A stretch of 36,987 nucleotides of DNA from positions 105,410 to 142,396 of the forward strand of contig JAKSPT010000002.1 of the NCBI GenBank assembly GCA_024404495.1, in the 5' to 3' direction. The translations under genes and the position numbers were made by a program. The stretch is from Lachnospiraceae bacterium (GTDB lineage Bacteria; Bacillota; Clostridia; Oscillospirales; CAG-272). This document shows, in pieces, positions 23,662 through 32,269 of this stretch. Positions within the stretch are counted from its first letter, which is position 1. Each line of letters opens with the position of its first letter. The notes below the pieces were generated by a model that saw only the letters and a program-made list of their open reading frames with translations, did no database searches and was not told the DNA's origin.

Positions 23662-24054
23662 TTATTCGTTATTGCCGCTCTGCGGTGCTTCCGTCTCCTG
23701 CTTTGCCTTTTTGCCTTTTCCGAGGATCCCGCCGAGGATCAGCACGGCGGCGAGGAGCAGGCTCAGGACCGACCATATCTTCAGGTCAGCGAAGGAGCCT
23801 ACGTTTGCGATGCCGACGATGCCGCCGATCAGATAGAATCCGCCCGCGACGAAGCCGCCCGCTCTGCCTTTTCTTGCCGCGATGGCGACGATGCCCGCGA
23901 TCAGCATACAGACCGCGACGATCATGCCCGCGGGGCCGCTCACTTCCTCGCTTTCCTCGAGTGCGCTGCCGATCCCGACGGCGCAGGACTGGAAGAAGAT
24001 GATCCCCGACAGGACGATGGTGACGATGCCGATAATCAGTTTTGCCGTTTTCAT
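23662..24054 (-). CDS. Small four-helix membrane protein of unknown function
   Basis: 130 residues, ATG 24054-24052 behind GGGAGG. Four hydrophobic helices are seen at about 5-24, 43-60, 66-86 and 92-111, with a short charged tail rich in Lys, Glu and Gln. There is a GGFVAGGFYLIGGIVGIAN motif in the third helix. I do not recognise a named family; DUF308- or DUF4064-like small membrane proteins are similar in layout. It is read leftwards from its own -10 box (24092-24087) and ends at a terminator shared with RNase J. Nothing around it suggests a function. Confidence 0.75.
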   Translation of the reverse strand: MKTAKLIIGIVTIVLSGIIFFQSCAVGIGSALEESEEVSGPAGMIVAVCMLIAGIVAIAARKGRAGGFVAGGFYLIGGIVGIANVGSFADLKIWSVLSLLLAAVLILGGILGKGKKAKQETEAPQSGNNE

Positions 24055-24086
24055 GATAACCTCCCGATATTTTTTAGGTTATCCGT

Positions 24087-24092
24087 ATTATA
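24087..24092 (-). promoter_or_regulatory. -10 box of the four-helix membrane protein gene
   Basis: Perfect TATAAT on the minus strand, 33 bases upstream of the start. The -35 region is poor, so strength is uncertain. Confidence 0.4.
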
Positions 24093-24136
24093 CAGCCCCG
24101 CTTTGCCTTTTTGTTATGCTGTCGGCATACAAAACG

Positions 24137-24161
24137 AAAAAACCGCGCGGCGCGGTTTTTT
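24137..24161. terminator. Terminator after the GH-A glycosidase gene
   Basis: CCGCG-CGG-CGCGG (24143-24155) flanked by six A on the left and six T on the right, so it can act in both directions. It lies 8 bases beyond the stop of the leftward glycosidase. Confidence 0.8.
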
Positions 24162-24169
24162 CGGATATT

Positions 24170-25606
24170 TTATTCTTCCGTGACGCCGACGAAATCGCCG
24201 AAGGTGAGGAAGAGAGGGTAGTCTCTGACCGGAAGATGCTCGAAACGAAGGACGGTTCCGTTCGCGGCGGGCTTCATGATCGTATCCGGAACGGTATAGA
24301 CGCTCCCGTCCATCGGGTCGACGAGACGGAGCTTTTCGGTATCGAGATTCTTCACGGCGACCTCAAAGGTGACCGTTGATTCAAAATCGGTCGTCATCAG
24401 ATCGGCGGGGAACCAGTAGGCAAACGCCTTCGCCCCGTTTTCGGGACGGACGAAGCCGCCGGAGATCAGGGAACAGCCGCCGAGGTCGGGATGGAAGAGG
24501 CGCGGCGAGTGAGAGGGCATCTGCATGACCGGAAGCTCGGTCGGAACGACGTCCCCCGCAAAGAGCGCCGCGACGTTCTGCAAAGCGTAATACGAGGGCT
24601 TCGGGGCATACGTCCCGGTCGAGAACCCGTTTTTGTCGAATTCCGCGCCGATGACGCCGAAGTAGCCGTAGTCAAGGTAGGAAGCCTTGTCGCCGACCGA
24701 GCCGTTGAGCGCCTCGATCATGTCGATCGCCGAGAAATAGGAAGAGAATTTCACGTCGGTCATCATATCGGCGATTTCGTGGCGGAGGAGCTGTTTTGCC
24801 TGCTTGCGCGGCGTCCACGAGCCGCCGACGAGCGCGCCGCAGCCGTCCGAACGGGACTGGGAGCCCGATTCGCCCTGAATGATCTCAATTTTCGGGTTAT
24901 ATTCGCGCGCGAGCGCCCGGAAAGCGCGGACGCGCTCGAACACGGTCTCCTCGCGGGCGGTGTATTCGTGGAAGGAAAGCCCGTCTGCGACCGCCCCGAG
25001 CCCGCACGCCATCGCCTCGGCGATATAGTTGATCGAGCGGTAGGTAACGGCGCCGCCGATGACGTAGGCGCCGGGATCGGCTTCGCGGATCGCCTTTGCG
25101 GTATCGACCGAAAAGGCGGCGTATTCCGACGCGCTCGGACCGTGCTTCCAGCACCAGCGCCCGTCGGGCTCGTTCCAGATCTCCCATTCCTTCACGCGGT
25201 CGGAGAAGGCGCTGACGAGAGCGACGACGTAGTCGTGCCACGCGGACTTTTGCTCGTCGGTAAAGATCGGCGGGCAGCCGACCGCGCCGAAGACCTTCGC
25301 GGCGCGCTCGTCGTAAAGCGGGTTGCCGTAGCAGAGGCAGATCCACGGTTCGAGCCCGCGGGAAAGCAATTCGTCAACGATCTCATTCAGCCACGAAAAA
25401 TCGTAAACGCCCTTTTCTTTTTCGGTCCTTGCCCAGCCGGACTGGAGACGGATCTTCTTGACGCCGAGCGCGCCGACGAGATCGTACGCCTTGTTCGGGT
25501 CGAATACCGCGCGGTCGAGCTTTTCAAAGCCGATCCCGATGCGGGAAAAGGGGACTTCTTTTGAGGAAAGCGTCGAGATTTTTCCGATTCTTTTCAGTCG
25601 TTCCAT
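24170..25606 (-). CDS. Clan GH-A glycoside hydrolase (GH39-like), cytoplasmic
   Basis: 478 residues, ATG 25606-25604 behind AAAGGAATAAAACC. The N-terminal (beta/alpha)8 barrel shows GVKKIRLQSGWARTEKEKG (about 48-66). The acid/base glutamate is in EIWNEPDG (Glu146) and the nucleophile candidate is in IIQGESGSQ (Glu246), the typical pair of retaining clan A enzymes. A smaller beta-sandwich follows from about residue 340. There is no signal peptide, so it acts inside the cell on imported oligosaccharides. The family is nearest to GH39 or a related clan A group; the sugar cannot be named from sequence. It is monocistronic, with an extended -10 promoter and a terminator. It is divergent from the ECF sigma factor. 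Confidence 0.83.
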   Translation of the reverse strand: MERLKRIGKISTLSSKEVPFSRIGIGFEKLDRAVFDPNKAYDLVGALGVKKIRLQSGWARTEKEKGVYDFSWLNEIVDELLSRGLEPWICLCYGNPLYDERAAKVFGAVGCPPIFTDEQKSAWHDYVVALVSAFSDRVKEWEIWNEPDGRWCWKHGPSASEYAAFSVDTAKAIREADPGAYVIGGAVTYRSINYIAEAMACGLGAVADGLSFHEYTAREETVFERVRAFRALAREYNPKIEIIQGESGSQSRSDGCGALVGGSWTPRKQAKQLLRHEIADMMTDVKFSSYFSAIDMIEALNGSVGDKASYLDYGYFGVIGAEFDKNGFSTGTYAPKPSYYALQNVAALFAGDVVPTELPVMQMPSHSPRLFHPDLGGCSLISGGFVRPENGAKAFAYWFPADLMTTDFESTVTFEVAVKNLDTEKLRLVDPMDGSVYTVPDTIMKPAANGTVLRFEHLPVRDYPLFLTFGDFVGVTEE

Positions 25607-25672
25607 GGTTTTATTCCTTTACCTTTTTTCGGTTCCGTCTGCGAACAGAGCCGGAACACGATCTGCAAGAGT

Positions 25673-25681
25673 ATTATAGCA
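25673..25681 (-). promoter_or_regulatory. Extended -10 promoter of the glycosidase gene
   Basis: TGCTATAAT on the minus strand (25681-25673), a perfect extended -10, with a poor -35 region. It lies 67 bases upstream of the start codon. Confidence 0.55.
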
Positions 25682-25719
25682 CTTTTTTTGCCGAAAGAAA
25701 AGTTATTTTTTGTTTTTTT

Positions 25720-25746
25720 GTAACGTTTTTGCACTTTGAACGGTTA
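25720..25746 (+). promoter_or_regulatory. Candidate ECF-type promoter of the sigma factor gene
   Basis: TGTAAC (GTAAC at 25720-25724), 16 bases, then CGGTTA (25741-25746). This resembles the GTAAC/CGT-type promoters that many ECF sigma factors use to drive their own operon. A vegetative alternative (TTGCAC at 25729) has poor spacing. Confidence 0.4.
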
Positions 25747-25772
25747 TTATTGTAAAAGGAGGGAAGACTGCC

Positions 25773-26333
25773 ATGATAATGAAAGAAAACGCGGATCCCA
25801 AAACGAATCATATGCGTCCGGCGGAAGCGGTCTGGGACGCGGCGAGCGGATTGATGTACCGGACCGCGTATGAAATACTGAACGATCCCTCCGACGCCGA
25901 AGACGCCGTAATGGATGCGATGTGCCGTATCGTGAAGAACGAAAAGAAATTTTCCGGTCTTTCGTGTAACGATATGCGTGCGCTTTCGGTTATCTATGTC
26001 AGAAACACCGCGATCGACCTCTACCGCAAGAACAGAAAGCGTCCCTTTCCCCTCGAGGATTTTTCGGAAACCGCCGGCGATTCCGAGCCGTTTGAGGAGG
26101 AGATCGCCGCGAAGGACGAGGCGGACCGGATCAGTCAGGCAATCCGTTCCCTTCCTCCCGCCGGGCGTGACGTTCTTCTGCTCGCAGGAAAGTACGGGAT
26201 GAGTGCCGGAGAGATCGCGGAGATTCTCAGGATCGACCGGGGCACCGTCCGCACGAGACTTTCCCGCGCGCGGGCCGCGCTGAAGGAGATCCTGAAGAAA
26301 AGTAAGAATACGAAAAACGGAGGTGATCGATGA
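25773..26333 (+). CDS. ECF-type RNA polymerase sigma factor
   Basis: 186 residues from ATG 25773, with AAAGGAGGG (25755-25763) 9 bases upstream. Region 2 is seen as AYEILNDPSDAEDAVMDAMCRIV (about 30-52, the core-binding and -10-recognition helix) and VRNTAIDLYRKNRK (about 76-89). Region 4 is LPPAGRDVLLLAGKYGMSAGEIAEILRIDRGTVRTRLSRARAAL (about 125-168). No sigma regions 1 or 3 are present. The stop overlaps the start of the following membrane protein by four bases (ATGA), the usual layout of an ECF sigma factor and its anti-sigma partner. What signal it answers is unknown. A GTAAC-type element upstream suggests it may activate its own promoter. Confidence 0.92.
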   Translation: MIMKENADPKTNHMRPAEAVWDAASGLMYRTAYEILNDPSDAEDAVMDAMCRIVKNEKKFSGLSCNDMRALSVIYVRNTAIDLYRKNRKRPFPLEDFSETAGDSEPFEEEIAAKDEADRISQAIRSLPPAGRDVLLLAGKYGMSAGEIAEILRIDRGTVRTRLSRARAALKEILKKSKNTKNGGDR

Positions 26334-27856
26334 TGCTTTTCTTTGGAAAAAACCTGAAAAAAGGGCTTGACCGCTACGTCAGGAACGAATATGAAAAAGA
26401 AGAGCGGCACGATTATTCCGCAGAGAGCCTTTCCCGGCTGAAAGATCTGCTTGCGTCCCCTGCCGGATTCACAGCGGAAGCCGGGCAAACGGCGGAAACC
26501 GAAGGAGGGTTTTCCATGAAAAAAACGAGGACGGGGCTGCGCGTCGCTGCTGTCGTCTGTGCGCTTGTCGTCGTCCTGTCTGCCACCGCTTACGCGGTCC
26601 CGGCAGTGCGGGAGTATCTGAATATGGCATTTTTGAAAAAGGACGGCGGGATCGGTCGGCTGACCGAAGTGCCGGAGGGCTGGATCGGCGTCTATACCGC
26701 AGAGGACCTTGACCGGGTACGCGACGCCCCGACGGGGTGGTATATTCTGATGAACGATATTGTCTTCACCGAGGCGGATTTTGCCCCGGGCGGACGGTTT
26801 GAGGGCGGATTTGTGCCGATCGGAAGCGGATCGGGCGGATTTGCCGGCATCTTTAACGGAAACGGTCACGTGATCCGAGGGCTAAAAATCGACGGCGACT
26901 ATCCGTGCGTCGGTCTGTTCGCCGACGTGCGATTTACGCTCAACGAAGACGGGGTGCGGCTGACTGAGGACAGAAAGCAGATGATCCGCGGCGCGGTCAT
27001 CAAGAACCTCGGGCTGGAGGACAGCACGATCCGTACGACGTCGGAAGGCAGGGAGTATGAGCACACCGTGTACGCGGGCGGGATCGCCGGGTATGCTGAG
27101 GTCGTCGCCGGCTGCTATACGAAAAACGTTACGGTGACGGTGACCGGAGGCGGCGACAGACTGATCGCGCTCGGCGGGATCGCCGGGGAAACGCTTTACG
27201 TAGACAGCTGCTGGTCGGACGCGAAGCTGACGCTGAGCGGAGACGTGATACCCGAAACCTGCCGGATCGGCGGGATCACGGGCAGCGCAATCTATTGTGT
27301 CACCTCGTATTTTGACGGCAGCTTTGACTGCGGTGACCGCACTGTTTTCCCGGTGGCGGGATGTGACTATCATCAGCCGATGTGCCTCAGCGAAGGGGCA
27401 ATGGACGAGATTCTTCGCCGTCTGGACGGCAGAACGGAAAACGACCCCGCGCCGTTTACCGTGACGCGGGATGAAAAGACGAACGGGATCATCGCGATCG
27501 ACGACGATCTCGGTTCGCCAAAAGCAAAAATGTTCTGGGTATATTTCGCGGTGCTTCCGTGGCAAAGCAGTGAAAACAACGCGGAAAACTACGTCGTTCC
27601 TTCCTCCGCCGGGGACGTGATCTTCGATCTCGACCCGACCCTGCCGTATTTTTCCGAGTATATGAGGGTGCAGAATCTCCTCGATTCGGTCTATACTTCC
27701 GAGGAACTGGAGGACTTCTGTGAACGCTACGGCATTCGTCTGGGCGCGAAGTATCTGTATGACCTGCGCGGAAACGCGGAATGCTCCTTTGAAGGGTTTG
27801 ACTTCGTAAGCATCTGGGTCATGAAGGAAAAACCCGAGCTGCGGATTTTCCAATAA
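26330..27856 (+). CDS. Putative anti-sigma factor: membrane-anchored protein with extracellular GLUG-like repeats
   Basis: 508 residues from ATG 26330 (or 26333), with GGAGGTGATC upstream, overlapping the sigma gene by four bases. Residues 1-67 are charged and cytoplasmic, and could hold the sigma factor, but carry no HxxxCxxC zinc anti-sigma motif. One membrane helix spans about 70-90. Outside, residues 112-330 show repeated beta-helix-like units: GFAGIFNGNGHVIRGLKI, VYAGGIAGYAEV and IALGGIAGETL, each a GLUG-type turn. The C-terminal ~170 residues are unassigned. GLUG-bearing proteins are often surface adhesins or proteases. A sensor joined to an anti-sigma domain is inferred from the operon. 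It is followed by a bidirectional terminator. Confidence 0.75.
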   Translation: MMLFFGKNLKKGLDRYVRNEYEKEERHDYSAESLSRLKDLLASPAGFTAEAGQTAETEGGFSMKKTRTGLRVAAVVCALVVVLSATAYAVPAVREYLNMAFLKKDGGIGRLTEVPEGWIGVYTAEDLDRVRDAPTGWYILMNDIVFTEADFAPGGRFEGGFVPIGSGSGGFAGIFNGNGHVIRGLKIDGDYPCVGLFADVRFTLNEDGVRLTEDRKQMIRGAVIKNLGLEDSTIRTTSEGREYEHTVYAGGIAGYAEVVAGCYTKNVTVTVTGGGDRLIALGGIAGETLYVDSCWSDAKLTLSGDVIPETCRIGGITGSAIYCVTSYFDGSFDCGDRTVFPVAGCDYHQPMCLSEGAMDEILRRLDGRTENDPAPFTVTRDEKTNGIIAIDDDLGSPKAKMFWVYFAVLPWQSSENNAENYVVPSSAGDVIFDLDPTLPYFSEYMRVQNLLDSVYTSEELEDFCERYGIRLGAKYLYDLRGNAECSFEGFDFVSIWVMKEKPELRIFQ

Positions 27857-27864
27857 CGCATAAC

Positions 27865-27899
27865 AAAAGGACCTCGGTAAAACAGCCGAGGTCCTTTTT
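27865..27899. terminator. Bidirectional terminator between convergent genes
   Basis: AAAAGGACCTCGG (27865-27877) pairs with CCGAGGTCCTTTT (27886-27898) around an eight-base loop, with a T run on either strand. It serves the anti-sigma gene and the leftward 832-residue gene. Confidence 0.92.
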
Positions 27900-27910
27900 G
27901 GGTGGATGGA

Positions 27911-30409
27911 TCAGATCTCCGGGTTCAGGGCAAAGGCAGTTCCGGTTTTACAGTACAGCAAATACGGCTGCCCCGTGAAGGCGTCGTACGCAATCATCAG
28001 ATAGCGGTTTTCGCCTCCGAGCGGTCTGACCCGGTCGATGAGCATCCCGCCGAGCGGGTCCTCTGTGGGGACGCCGTCCGGACCGAACAGAACGGAGAAG
28101 TACGATTTTTCACCGCCCTGCGTCGTTCCGGCAAGGATCACGGTCAGCTCGTCCCCGAGATAAACCGGTTCCTCGGAAATGTACGTCCGGGGCAGTTCAA
28201 GCTTGTTCTTTTTCACCTGTTTGCCCGCCGCGTCGAAGAAGCCCTCCCCGATATGGAAATACTTCCCGTCGAAATAGCCGCCGCCGTTCAGGTAGGAGCC
28301 GATCTCGATCTGTTCCCCGACACGTTCCCCCGTCCGGGTGTCCATAAAATACAGGAAGCAGGTCGAAACGCCGGTCTCGAACATCGCGACGACGTGGCGC
28401 TCGCGGTCGGGAACGAGGACGGCGCGGTAGACCGTTCTCTCGTATTTGGTATGCTCTCCCGTTTCGGTGTCGATCAGCCAGATATCTGAATGCTGATCGC
28501 ACGCCGCGACGATGACTTTCGTACCGTCCACGACGATCGAAACCGGGTGATTGCTGTAGGAATCCGGGTAGTAGGCGTAATCGCCGTAGCAAAGCTCGCC
28601 CGTCTGTCTGAGCGTTTTCGCGTCGTAGAGATACACCGAGAGCTCGGTGTTCGTTCTGACGTTCCGGAGCCCGACCGCCAGAATGCCGTTGTCGGCGTCG
28701 GCGGCGGAAATCGGCTTTTTGAAATCAAGCGTGTCGATCAGCTCCATCGTTTCGGGATCGAAGACGTACAGCTTGCTCGGCGTGCTTGACACCGTCATAA
28801 ATCCGCGCCCGGTCTTTCCGTCGATGAAGAGCAGCTCCTCCTCGCCCGTCAGAGTGAGGGCGCTGACGACTTTGGCGTTGGTCTGATCGACGAACAGCTC
28901 CGCGTCAAGCGCTTCGTTCAGTGACCGGCACGCCTTTTTGAATTTGCCGGGAACCGACACGATGAGCGCGTCGAAGTCTTCCTCGCCGAGCGCCGTCAGG
29001 TCCTTTACGGGCTTTTTCTTCATTCCGGAGGAAAACGGGAAGGAGGAGAATTCGACCGTGCAGGCAAAGGAGGAGGTTTCCGTTTTCAGGACTTCCTCGG
29101 TCTTTTCACCGTTCTTCGCGGTGAGAAGGATCTGATCGACCGTGACGCTCCGGCGGTTCCTTCCGGTCTCTTCCGTGCCGGAAAATGAGAAGGTGAACCC
29201 GCTCTCGGTTTTGTTCTTTCCGTATCCCGAGGTGATTTCAACGTTTCCTTCGGATTTCCAGCCGTTTTTCCCTTCGTAATACGCTTCTGCGGTCCCGGTG
29301 ACGACGGTGCGGACGACCGTCTTCGCGCCGCTCGCCGTTTCGGATTCGGAATTGTCCTCAAAATCTATCTTCCAGTCCGCGCGCTGCTCTTTTCCTTTGC
29401 CGGTGACGTCAAGCGTCATCGCTCCCACGGTCTCTCCTACGGCGGTCAGTTCAAAGTGCAGGGAAGGGTCCTTCTTCGGGTTTTTCGTCAGCTCGATGCG
29501 GCAGCCGATTTCGTCCTTCTCGCCCTCCTCGGAAATCACGAGGTCAAAGAGAACGAAATAATTTTTGTATTCCGCCCATTTCAGAACGGCGGTGATCTTG
29601 CTGTCCGAAACCGATCCCCGGAGCTCTTCCAGAACGGCTTTGAGGTCGGGTGTTTCTTCTTCCTCCCCGGACTCGGAGGTTATGTGAACGAGCTTCAGAA
29701 ACGCGGGATTCTCCTCGGTCTCTTCTTCGACGGCGTCGATCACGTTCAGGAAAAATACCTTATCGAGCGTGACCGTACGGACCGTCGCGGTCACGGTCTC
29801 GCCGAAAAGGGTGATTTCTTCTTTGGTCTCGACGGGATCGGTCTTTTCCTTTACCTTTTCCGCGATCCTTTTGAAGGCTTCCCGCATGACCGACAGATCC
29901 TGCGCGTTTTCACTTTGCGGATCGAGAAAATCGAGGAGGCCGTCAAAACTTTCCTCGGGAATTGCGTACCGTGTGCCGCTGTCGGGTGCGAAGACCGATT
30001 TTTTCAGGGATTCTCTCACACCGTCCTTTTTCAGCGTGTAATCGAAGTCAAGCAGGCGGTCGGAGCCGGTGGTGAACCCCTCGCCGTTCATTGAGAGGTA
30101 CCAGTCGGTCACGTCGTCCTTCGCCCCGCCCGTGAGACGGTAACCGATCTCCCGGTTTTCGGAGACGGTGTATTCGAGGGAGAGATCGAGCGGGGTCTCG
30201 TTCAGGATCCCGATCAGATCCTTCCCGAGCGAAGCCGAAGCGGTCACGCGGACGTTGTCGCCCCGGAACGATTTCAGCTCGGGAGACAGCGCGAGAAGCG
30301 TGTTCGCAAACGGATCCTTCGGTGCAAGAAGCGAGGGAACGATCAATGCCGCGCCGATCACGGCGGCGGCGACGAAGCAAAGAATGCCGATCACAAGGCC
30401 TTTTTTCAT
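27911..30409 (-). CDS. Large membrane-anchored extracellular protein of unknown function with C-terminal propeller-like region
   Basis: 832 residues, ATG 30409-30407 behind AAAGGATCG. Residues 5-28 form one membrane anchor without a lipobox cysteine, so the remainder lies outside the cell. The first ~500 residues are beta-rich, Lys/Glu/Thr-rich and repetitive in feel (TVTATVRTVTLDKVFFLNVI, FELTAVGETVGAMTLDVTG), like extracytoplasmic solute or lipid-binding folds of DUF type. Residues ~540-810 contain short repeats such as KLYVFDPETMELIDTLDF and DIWLIDTETGEHTKYE, recalling WD/Kelch-like or YVTN propeller blades. No catalytic motif is evident. It is convergent with the ECF sigma/anti-sigma operon and lies 111 bases beyond the metallo-beta-lactamase gene. 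I cannot assign a function. Confidence 0.72.
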   Translation of the reverse strand: MKKGLVIGILCFVAAAVIGAALIVPSLLAPKDPFANTLLALSPELKSFRGDNVRVTASASLGKDLIGILNETPLDLSLEYTVSENREIGYRLTGGAKDDVTDWYLSMNGEGFTTGSDRLLDFDYTLKKDGVRESLKKSVFAPDSGTRYAIPEESFDGLLDFLDPQSENAQDLSVMREAFKRIAEKVKEKTDPVETKEEITLFGETVTATVRTVTLDKVFFLNVIDAVEEETEENPAFLKLVHITSESGEEEETPDLKAVLEELRGSVSDSKITAVLKWAEYKNYFVLFDLVISEEGEKDEIGCRIELTKNPKKDPSLHFELTAVGETVGAMTLDVTGKGKEQRADWKIDFEDNSESETASGAKTVVRTVVTGTAEAYYEGKNGWKSEGNVEITSGYGKNKTESGFTFSFSGTEETGRNRRSVTVDQILLTAKNGEKTEEVLKTETSSFACTVEFSSFPFSSGMKKKPVKDLTALGEEDFDALIVSVPGKFKKACRSLNEALDAELFVDQTNAKVVSALTLTGEEELLFIDGKTGRGFMTVSSTPSKLYVFDPETMELIDTLDFKKPISAADADNGILAVGLRNVRTNTELSVYLYDAKTLRQTGELCYGDYAYYPDSYSNHPVSIVVDGTKVIVAACDQHSDIWLIDTETGEHTKYERTVYRAVLVPDRERHVVAMFETGVSTCFLYFMDTRTGERVGEQIEIGSYLNGGGYFDGKYFHIGEGFFDAAGKQVKKNKLELPRTYISEEPVYLGDELTVILAGTTQGGEKSYFSVLFGPDGVPTEDPLGGMLIDRVRPLGGENRYLMIAYDAFTGQPYLLYCKTGTAFALNPEI

Positions 30410-30520
30410 AAAAACGATCCTTTCATTGACGGGAATCTGACGGTTCTGTTTTATATGACCGAAAAAAACGGGATTTGTAACGGCTTTCGGATACTTTTTT
30501 CAAAATTCCCGCGGAAAAAT

Positions 30521-31198
30521 TTACGGAAGCGGGATTTCCTCATATACCGTCGGGATAACGGCGTTTTTGCAGGCAAAGGCGGTCATGTCGATATCGTCGA
30601 ACATCCCGCAGTGTACGGGAACGGCGATCTTTGCGCGGATCTTTTTGCAGAAGCGCTTCGCGTCCGCCATATTCATATTGTTGCCCGCGCCGTTGACCGG
30701 AAGGAAAACGACGTCGATCTTCTCGGGCAGATCGGGGAAGATCTCGGTATTATAAAGGGTGTCGCCCGTGAGGTAGTAGGTCTTGTCTTCCGCCTCGATC
30801 AGAACGCCGACCGCGTGAAGGTCGGAATGCTCCGCTTTGACCGCACGGAAACGGACGGAACCGACCGTGAACTCGGTATGGCGGTTGAACAGAACGTAGT
30901 TATGACTGCCGCCGAAAACGCGGACGGCTTCCCACGCGAGTCCGGAAGCAAGGACGGTGACGCTCTTTTCCCCGCAGAGATAGTGGGAAAGCGTCTCGGG
31001 GTCGGTGTGGTCGAGGTGATTGTGGGTCAGCACGATGACGTCGGGCTCCACGCCGAAAAACCGCTCGTCTACCGGGACTTTACGGTGCTTTGCCGGGTCC
31101 TTTTCCCCGACCGCGTCGGAAAGATATGGATCGACGAGTATTTTCATTTCTCCGGTCTCAAAAAGGAGACCCGCCTGACCGAGCCAAGTGATTTTCAT
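30521..31198 (-). CDS. Metallo-beta-lactamase-fold hydrolase (UlaG/YtkL-like)
   Basis: 225 residues, ATG 31198-31196 behind AAAGGG. It begins MKITWLGQAGLLFETGEMKI, then has ILVDPYLSD and the zinc-site motif LTHNHLDHTD (about residues 56-65). HSDLHAVG (about 124-131), LTGDTLY (about 144-150) and a late VPVHCGMFDD complete the set of metal-binding positions. It resembles the UlaG/UPF0173 group of cytoplasmic metal-dependent hydrolases. The substrate is not known; UlaG itself acts on L-ascorbate-6-phosphate lactone. It lies 27 bases after mnmA and is probably the last gene of the recA-recX-mnmA transcript. Metal positions are inferred from motif shape. Confidence 0.85.
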   Translation of the reverse strand: MKITWLGQAGLLFETGEMKILVDPYLSDAVGEKDPAKHRKVPVDERFFGVEPDVIVLTHNHLDHTDPETLSHYLCGEKSVTVLASGLAWEAVRVFGGSHNYVLFNRHTEFTVGSVRFRAVKAEHSDLHAVGVLIEAEDKTYYLTGDTLYNTEIFPDLPEKIDVVFLPVNGAGNNMNMADAKRFCKKIRAKIAVPVHCGMFDDIDMTAFACKNAVIPTVYEEIPLP

Positions 31199-31225
31199 AG
31201 GGATTGCCCTTTCATGATTTTGTTT

Positions 31226-32269
31226 TTATTCGGCGTTTTCGCCGCCGTCGATCAACCCGCCGAAGAGGAGATCGCCGTTTTCATCGTAAAAGACGGCGGA
31301 CTGTCCCGGGGTGACGGCGCGGACGGGGGAGGAAAAGACGACCGACGCGCGGTCTGCCGTTTCCATCCGCACCTCGGCGGGAACGGGCGGCGCGGCGTAG
31401 CGGACCTTGACGAGGCAGGAGAGCGTATCTCCCGCCGCCAAAACGGTCTTCTGGAACGCCATACCCGAGATTTTCATTCCTGCGGAAAACTCGTTTCCGG
31501 CGGGCGCGACGGTCACGGTGTTCGCCTCCGGGTCGATCCTCGTGACGAAGACCGGCTCGCCGAGCGCGATGCCGAGCCCCTTCCGCTGCCCGACCGTATA
31601 GTGAACGATGCCGCGGTGTTTTCCGACGATTTTTCCGTTTTTGTCAAGAAAATCGCCGGGCTTCGGCTTTTTCCCGGTGTATTCCTCAATGAAGCGGGCG
31701 TGGTCGTTGTCGGGGATGAAGCAGATCTCCTGACTGTCCTTCGCTTCGGCGGCGGAATAGCCGAGACGCCTTGCCTCGGTGCGGACGTCGGTCTTTTTCA
31801 TACCGGAAAGCGGGAAATACAGCATCGAAAGCTGCTTCTGCGTGAGCCTCCAGAGGACGTAGCCCTGATCCTTTGCGGGATCGAGGGCTTTTTTTACGAA
31901 GAATCTGCCGTTTTCTTCCCCGATCGCGGCGTAATGCCCGGTCGCGGCGCGGTCGAACCCGTGCTCCTCCGCGTACTCGCAGAGCAGCCCGAACTTGACC
32001 GCCGGATTGCAGAGGACGCAGGGATTGGGGGTCCTTGCGCGGAGGTATTCGTCAACGAAGGGCACAACGACAGAACGGTCGAACCGCTCCCGCGCGTCGA
32101 GCGTCACGAGCGGAACGCCCGCCTCCGCCGCCGAAAGGACCGCGGCGCGCTCATCGGTGCAGCCCGACGTGACGAGAAGCGCCCCGGTCACCTCGTGACC
32201 CGCTTCGGTCAGAAGATGGGCGGCGTAGGTGCTGTCGAGTCCGCCGCTCATTCCGAGCAGAATTTTCAT
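31226..32269 (-). CDS. mnmA: tRNA-specific 2-thiouridylase MnmA
   Basis: 347 residues, slightly shorter than most (about 360). The enzyme adds sulfur to U34 of tRNA-Lys, -Glu and -Gln. The N-terminal PP-loop is MSGGLDSTYAAHLL (about residues 7-20, Leu in place of the usual Val). The first catalytic cysteine is in TPNPCVLCN (about 80-88). ATGHYA, QGYVLWRL and the second cysteine in SQEICFIPD (about 180-188) follow. A C-terminal beta-barrel domain (VGQRKGLGIA onward) completes it. The loop between the first two motifs is shorter than in the E. coli enzyme. The start overlaps the end of recX by four bases, pointing to translational coupling. Confidence 0.92.
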   Translation of the reverse strand: MKILLGMSGGLDSTYAAHLLTEAGHEVTGALLVTSGCTDERAAVLSAAEAGVPLVTLDARERFDRSVVVPFVDEYLRARTPNPCVLCNPAVKFGLLCEYAEEHGFDRAATGHYAAIGEENGRFFVKKALDPAKDQGYVLWRLTQKQLSMLYFPLSGMKKTDVRTEARRLGYSAAEAKDSQEICFIPDNDHARFIEEYTGKKPKPGDFLDKNGKIVGKHRGIVHYTVGQRKGLGIALGEPVFVTRIDPEANTVTVAPAGNEFSAGMKISGMAFQKTVLAAGDTLSCLVKVRYAAPPVPAEVRMETADRASVVFSSPVRAVTPGQSAVFYDENGDLLFGGLIDGGENAE

